A DNA stretch of 64,000 nucleotides, taken from positions 992,001 through 1,056,000 of the forward strand of contig JAHCBC010000002.1 in NCBI GenBank assembly GCA_019634595.1, in the 5' to 3' direction. This document shows positions 60,602 to 64,000 of this stretch, piece after piece; within the stretch, counting starts at the first letter, position 1, and each line of letters starts with the position of its first letter. The notes beneath the pieces were generated by a model, which was not told where the DNA came from, did not search any database, and saw nothing but the letters and a program-made list of their open reading frames with translations. The DNA comes from Akkermansiaceae bacterium (GTDB taxonomy: Bacteria; Verrucomicrobiota; Verrucomicrobiia; Verrucomicrobiales; Akkermansiaceae). A program made the position numbers and the translations under genes.

Positions 60602-61714
60602 ATGAAAACCCTCCTCATTTCGTTGTCCATCCTGTGCCGCGCGTCTTTCGCCGCCGCCCTGCCGGTTGTGGATCTCTCCGCGGATGTGGAGCGCCAGGTG
60701 GTGGTGGAGGCAGGCACCCCGGAGATCTATCAGGGTCACCCGACCACGGCTCTGCTGCGGGATGGCCGGACCCTCCTCGCCGTATGGACCCTGGGTCACG
60801 GCGGACCCTGCGGGCCGATGAAGAGGAGCGACGACGGCGGGAAAACCTGGAGCGCCTTGTTGCCGGTGCCGGAGGACTGGAAGACCGTCCGCAACTGCCC
60901 GGCGATCTACCAGCTTGCCGATCCGCAGGGGAAGACACGGCTCATCGTTTTCGCGGGGCAAGGGCCCGGCGGCTCCCGGCAGCCTGACAACGGGATGATG
61001 CACCAGTCGGTCTCAGAGGACGGCGGAAAGACATGGTCCGCCATGAAACCGAACGGCCTGGAATGCGTGATGCCCTTCTGCACCATCACGGCGGTCGAAG
61101 GAGGGAAGAAACTCATCGGCCTCACGAATATCCGCCGCCCCGGTGACATGGAGGATCGCTTTTCCAATATCCTCACCCAGAGCGAATCCACCGACGGCGG
61201 ACTCACCTGGTCGCCCTGGCGGGTGATCCTCGACCTCCAGCCGCTGAGGGTCTGCGAGCCGGAGGTGATCCGCTCGCCGGATGGCCGCCAGTTGCTCTGC
61301 CTCTACCGGGAGAACCGGAAAAGGGAGGCGGGCTTCATGACCAGCGACGATGAGGGAAAGACATGGTCGCCGCCCCGGCGGCTGCCCCCGGCATTGGTGG
61401 GGGACCGGCACAAGGCGCGGTATGCTCCGGACGGCAGGCTGGTCATCTGTTTCCGGGACAAGTCGCCCGCCTTCGGGACGATGAATCATTTCGTCGCGTG
61501 GGTGGGCCGGTTCGAGGACATTCCGCACGAGGAACGGGGCATCCGGGTGAAGCTGCTCCATAGCCATGCCGGAGGGGACTGCGGCTATCCCGGCCTGGAG
61601 CTCCTGCCGGACGGCACCTTCGTCGCCACCACCTACATCAAATATCGTCCCGGTCCGGAAAAGCACTCGATCATCAGCACCCGTTTCCGGTTGGATGATC
61701 TGGAGAAACGATAG
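60602..61714 (+). CDS. Secreted sialidase/BNR-repeat family protein
   Basis: A 370-residue exported six-bladed beta-propeller. The signal peptide MKTLLISLSILCRASFAAALP is followed by several Asp-box motifs of the S-x-D-x-G-x-T-W kind: SDDGGKTW, SEDGGKTW, STDGGLTW and SDDEGKTW. Members are sialidases or other glycan-binding hydrolases; the substrate is unknown. The gene is 42 bp after the thioredoxin lipoprotein and 14 bp before the amidohydrolase gene, suggesting a small rightward operon. Confidence 0.86.
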   Translation: MKTLLISLSILCRASFAAALPVVDLSADVERQVVVEAGTPEIYQGHPTTALLRDGRTLLAVWTLGHGGPCGPMKRSDDGGKTWSALLPVPEDWKTVRNCPAIYQLADPQGKTRLIVFAGQGPGGSRQPDNGMMHQSVSEDGGKTWSAMKPNGLECVMPFCTITAVEGGKKLIGLTNIRRPGDMEDRFSNILTQSESTDGGLTWSPWRVILDLQPLRVCEPEVIRSPDGRQLLCLYRENRKREAGFMTSDDEGKTWSPPRRLPPALVGDRHKARYAPDGRLVICFRDKSPAFGTMNHFVAWVGRFEDIPHEERGIRVKLLHSHAGGDCGYPGLELLPDGTFVATTYIKYRPGPEKHSIISTRFRLDDLEKR

Positions 61715-61728
61715 ATCACACCCGCCCC

Positions 61729-62712
61729 ATGACTCCCGCCACCCCCCCGCCTGTCATCGATTGCCACGTCCACCTGGTCGGAAACGGCAGGAAAGGCAGC
61801 GGGTGTTGGATCCGGATGAGCGGCTGGCATCGCTGGCTGGGTGGCTTCATGGCCAGGATGATCGGCATGCCCTTCAGCTTCGAGCATGAGGACTTCGATG
61901 CCACATACGTTTCCAGGCTCGCGGATTTCGTGAAGGAATCCACCGCCGACCAGATTCTCCTGCTTGCACAGGAAGAGGTCTACAACGAAGACGGGACGAA
62001 GCGGGACTTCGGCTCCTTCCATGTGCCGAACGACTACCTCTTCGAGGTCTGCTCGGGGAATCCCGCGTTCCTTCCCGCGGTTTCCATCCACCCCGCGCGC
62101 AAGGATGCGCTGGAGGAACTCGACCGCTGTCTCGCGAAGGGAGCACGCGCTTTGAAACTGCTGCCGAACTGTCTGGACGTGGACTGCTCCCGGCCTGCCT
62201 ATGACGCATTCTGGGAAAAGATGGCGGAGGCGGGCCTGCCGATGCTCGCCCATACCGGCGGGGAGATGACCGTGCCCGTGGCCAACAAGCTCTATCAGGA
62301 CCCACGCTACCTGGAGCGTCCGCTGGAGATCGGAGTGAAGATCATCGCCGCCCATGCCGCCAGCAACAGCAGCCTATGGGATGAGGACTACTTCGACGCG
62401 CTGGTGGAGATGATGCGGCGCCACCCGAACCTGTATGGGGACAGCAGCGCGCTGAACACCCCGGTGAGGAGTGCCGCGTTCGCAAAAATCCTGCGCTGCG
62501 ATCTGGCGGACCGCTTCATCCACGGCAGTGATTTCCCGGTCCCGGTAGGCACCTGGTATGCCCGGATGCGCGGCTTGGTCGATGGACCGGCGAGGGCCGG
62601 GGCGGCCCGCATTCCGAATCTGATCGAGAGGGACCTTGCCCTGAAAAAATCAATGGGTTTCCCTGACGGGCACTTCACCCGTGTGGGCGGGATTCTCAGG
62701 AAGATCGGCTGA
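61729..62712 (+). CDS. Amidohydrolase-family metal-dependent hydrolase
   Basis: A 327-residue TIM-barrel hydrolase of the amidohydrolase superfamily. The N-terminal metal site is DCHVHLVG. Later residues include GARALKLLPN, MLAHTGGEMTV, IIAAHAASNSS and FIHGSDFPVP, typical of the decarboxylase or lactonase-like subset. No signal peptide is visible, so it should be cytoplasmic, unlike the exported sialidase-type protein before it. The substrate is not known. Confidence 0.85.
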   Translation: MTPATPPPVIDCHVHLVGNGRKGSGCWIRMSGWHRWLGGFMARMIGMPFSFEHEDFDATYVSRLADFVKESTADQILLLAQEEVYNEDGTKRDFGSFHVPNDYLFEVCSGNPAFLPAVSIHPARKDALEELDRCLAKGARALKLLPNCLDVDCSRPAYDAFWEKMAEAGLPMLAHTGGEMTVPVANKLYQDPRYLERPLEIGVKIIAAHAASNSSLWDEDYFDALVEMMRRHPNLYGDSSALNTPVRSAAFAKILRCDLADRFIHGSDFPVPVGTWYARMRGLVDGPARAGAARIPNLIERDLALKKSMGFPDGHFTRVGGILRKIG

Positions 62713-62717
62713 GCGAT

Positions 62718-63398
62718 CTACTTCGCTTCTCCGGCGGGTGGTGAATCCTTGAGAAGACCGGCTTTCATCAGTTTGTCCGCCGTCGCAGCGAAGTTGCGGT
62801 TTCTTTCTCCCACGGAAGGACCGCCGCCTTCGCCCATCATCGCCCTCATCTCCTTGTCGAAGTATTCATCCTCATGCGCGGGCTGCTTGGTGGGGTCGAT
62901 CCCCATCATTTTGGTCGCCTCATCGATTTGCCCCTTCCGGGAGCCGATCTTTGCGAGCGCTTCGTTATATTTCGCCTTCATGGCCTGGACGTCGGTCACG
63001 CTCTTGAGTTCGGAGACGACGACCTTGAATGCGGTCACCCGGTCCGGGTCGGACACGAACCATCCCGCACCGCCCACGGTCGTCCCGATGAACAAAACCA
63101 TGGTGACGATGAAGGACCGGCGGTTGTTGCGCCTGCGCCGGGCGATTTTCTGGTCGATGATGCGGGCGAATTCCTCGCTGTCCGCATCGTAGGATCCCTG
63201 GGGGGCTTCCTGGGCAGGTTCGGGGGGACGGACGAACTGGAAGGCAGGTGTGGCTTGCTGCGGCGCGGCTCCATTCGTCGGGGGGGCATGTGCCGCGGTC
63301 TGGCCGGGCCGGGCGAACTGCCAGGTTTGTGGGGCTTGGCCGCCCGCATGCTGATGACCCGTTCCCTGCTGTTGGTTCCCCCCTTGACGATCTTGCAT
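62718..63398 (-). CDS. Single-helix membrane protein of unknown function
   Basis: A 226-residue protein. The N-terminal 95 residues are Gln/Pro/Ala-rich and disordered (GGNQQQGTGHQHAGG), then a basic run RRRRNNRR precedes one hydrophobic segment (SFIVTMVLFIGTTVGGAGWFV). The C-terminal 110 residues are helical and charged, with LKSVTDVQAMKAKYNEALAKIG. No family was recognised. It converges on the amidohydrolase gene with 5 bp between stops. Confidence 0.75.
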   Translation of the reverse strand: MQDRQGGNQQQGTGHQHAGGQAPQTWQFARPGQTAAHAPPTNGAAPQQATPAFQFVRPPEPAQEAPQGSYDADSEEFARIIDQKIARRRRNNRRSFIVTMVLFIGTTVGGAGWFVSDPDRVTAFKVVVSELKSVTDVQAMKAKYNEALAKIGSRKGQIDEATKMMGIDPTKQPAHEDEYFDKEMRAMMGEGGGPSVGERNRNFAATADKLMKAGLLKDSPPAGEAK

Positions 63399-63503
63399 GG
63401 ATCAGATCGATAAGTTCATATCATCCGATTGTAAATATGGCTTAAGCACGCAATCACGTATAAACACTGTTAGATATGCGGAGTTTGGAGGGATATGCCG
63501 AAG

Positions 63504-64000
63504 TTATGCGGAATTGGGTTGGGATATGATCCTTCTCCGGGCTTGGACCACCGGGCTTGAGTCCAGCTCCAGCCCGTCCGCCTGCCTCGCGAGGAAGCTG
63601 AGGACTTTCGTGGCGGTTGGATGCGGCAGCCTTCCGCCAAGGCCGAGTTTGGTCCGGATCTCAGGAGGCAGCAATCCCACGGATGCGGAGACGATGGTCC
63701 TGTTGAAACGTCGCAGCGGTGGTGGCAGCAGGGGCAGGGATTCCATGATGCCGATGAACTCGGAAAGGATTTCCGATGGTTCGAGCAGGGGAAGCGTCCC
63801 GGTGAAAAGCCCGATGAGTTCCTTCTCGGAAACAGGAGCCGCCTCCGCTCCATAGAGACATGAAATGGGGGCACCCTCTTCGTAATATCTGTCGCGTTCG
63901 GCTTGATCGAGCGGCTGCACATAATGGTGATATGCCTCCAGAAAACCGAAGGCGGCGGTCGCATGGACCCAGCGCAGCAGTTCGGGATCGTTGGCCTCGT
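63504..64000 (-). CDS. DUF2236 / oxygenase MpaB-like protein (5' end beyond window)
   Basis: The visible part reads leftward from the window edge and includes the family segment DPELLRWVHATAAFGFLEAYHHY, followed by LDQAERDRYYEEG and LPHPTATKVLSFLAR. Members of DUF2236 (latex-clearing/MpaB-like) are heme- or iron-dependent oxygenases of mostly unknown substrate. The His of RWVHA and of the AYHHY motif lie close to the edge. The frame is open to 64000, so the true start is outside this window. Confidence 0.85.
   Translation of the reverse strand, partial: EANDPELLRWVHATAAFGFLEAYHHYVQPLDQAERDRYYEEGAPISCLYGAEAAPVSEKELIGLFTGTLPLLEPSEILSEFIGIMESLPLLPPPLRRFNRTIVSASVGLLPPEIRTKLGLGGRLPHPTATKVLSFLARQADGLELDSSPVVQARRRIISQPNSA

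Overview
The window reads as chromosome from a GC-rich bacterium of the phylum Verrucomicrobiota, most likely a Luteolibacter/Verrucomicrobiaceae-type organism (inference from gene content, not from a search). Evidence: a very large PVC-type heme-binding propeller/HEAT protein, several CxxCH proteins of Planctomycetes/Verrucomicrobia type, two short PEP-CTERM proteins next to a TIGR02597-like protein, a Chlamydia-like (class Ic) ribonucleotide reductase, a signal peptidase I with a large insert, and Gram-negative envelope genes (lpxK, diaminopimelate dehydrogenase). Short palindromic repeats lie between many genes. I see no rRNA, tRNA, CRISPR array, transposase or phage structural gene.

Layout. 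1-3.5 kb: end of accB, accC, thiE and a PfkB kinase, all rightward. 3.8-5.5 kb: a compositionally distinct TIGR02597/PEP-CTERM pair closed by a clear terminator. 5.8-12.3 kb: signal peptidase I, a squalene/phytoene synthase family protein, a glycine-zipper lipoprotein, a cell-wall amidase, folP (leftward) and two secreted or anchored proteins of unknown function. 12.3-16.9 kb: leftward heme/redox block. 17.2-21.6 kb: an AmiE-NamZ-like fusion for peptidoglycan turnover, a zinc peptidase and a Tat-exported oxidoreductase. 21.7-23.6 kb: secG and a rhomboid protease, leftward. 23.7-30.3 kb: polysaccharide deacetylase, HupE/UreJ-like protein, lpxK, MFS transporter, enolase-superfamily enzyme and a small membrane protein. 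30.5-35.6 kb: leftward cytochrome/propeller pair, ybeY, a 7TM-HD phosphohydrolase and a coiled-coil lipoprotein. 35.8-39.1 kb: an exported dehydrogenase homologue and the yceD-rpmF-plsX operon. 39.6-44.1 kb: nrdB-nrdA.

44.1-47.8 kb is the stand-out. Two AT-rich genes sit in GC-rich surroundings: a 787-residue protein joining an N-terminal SIR2-like NADase-type domain to a Ser/Thr-type protein kinase domain and an unknown C-terminal region, followed by a two-helix membrane protein with a strong Shine-Dalgarno sequence. They abut a damaged DUF533-like gene whose tail is a fragment of a neighbouring cytochrome-type gene. I read this as a small accessory island and a candidate anti-phage or stress-response system; that function is inference.

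48.3-64 kb returns to normal composition: a cytochrome/SHD1 protein, a 340-bp inverted-repeat element, a PEP-CTERM protein, a SUI1/YciH-type factor, a frameshifted secreted protein gene, a lipoprotein, a duplicated-domain secreted protein, diaminopimelate dehydrogenase, an SDR enzyme, an APH-type kinase, an LTA-synthase-like sulfatase, an alpha/beta hydrolase, a thioredoxin lipoprotein, a BNR/sialidase-type protein, an amidohydrolase, a single-helix membrane protein and the 3' part of a DUF2236 gene cut by the window edge.
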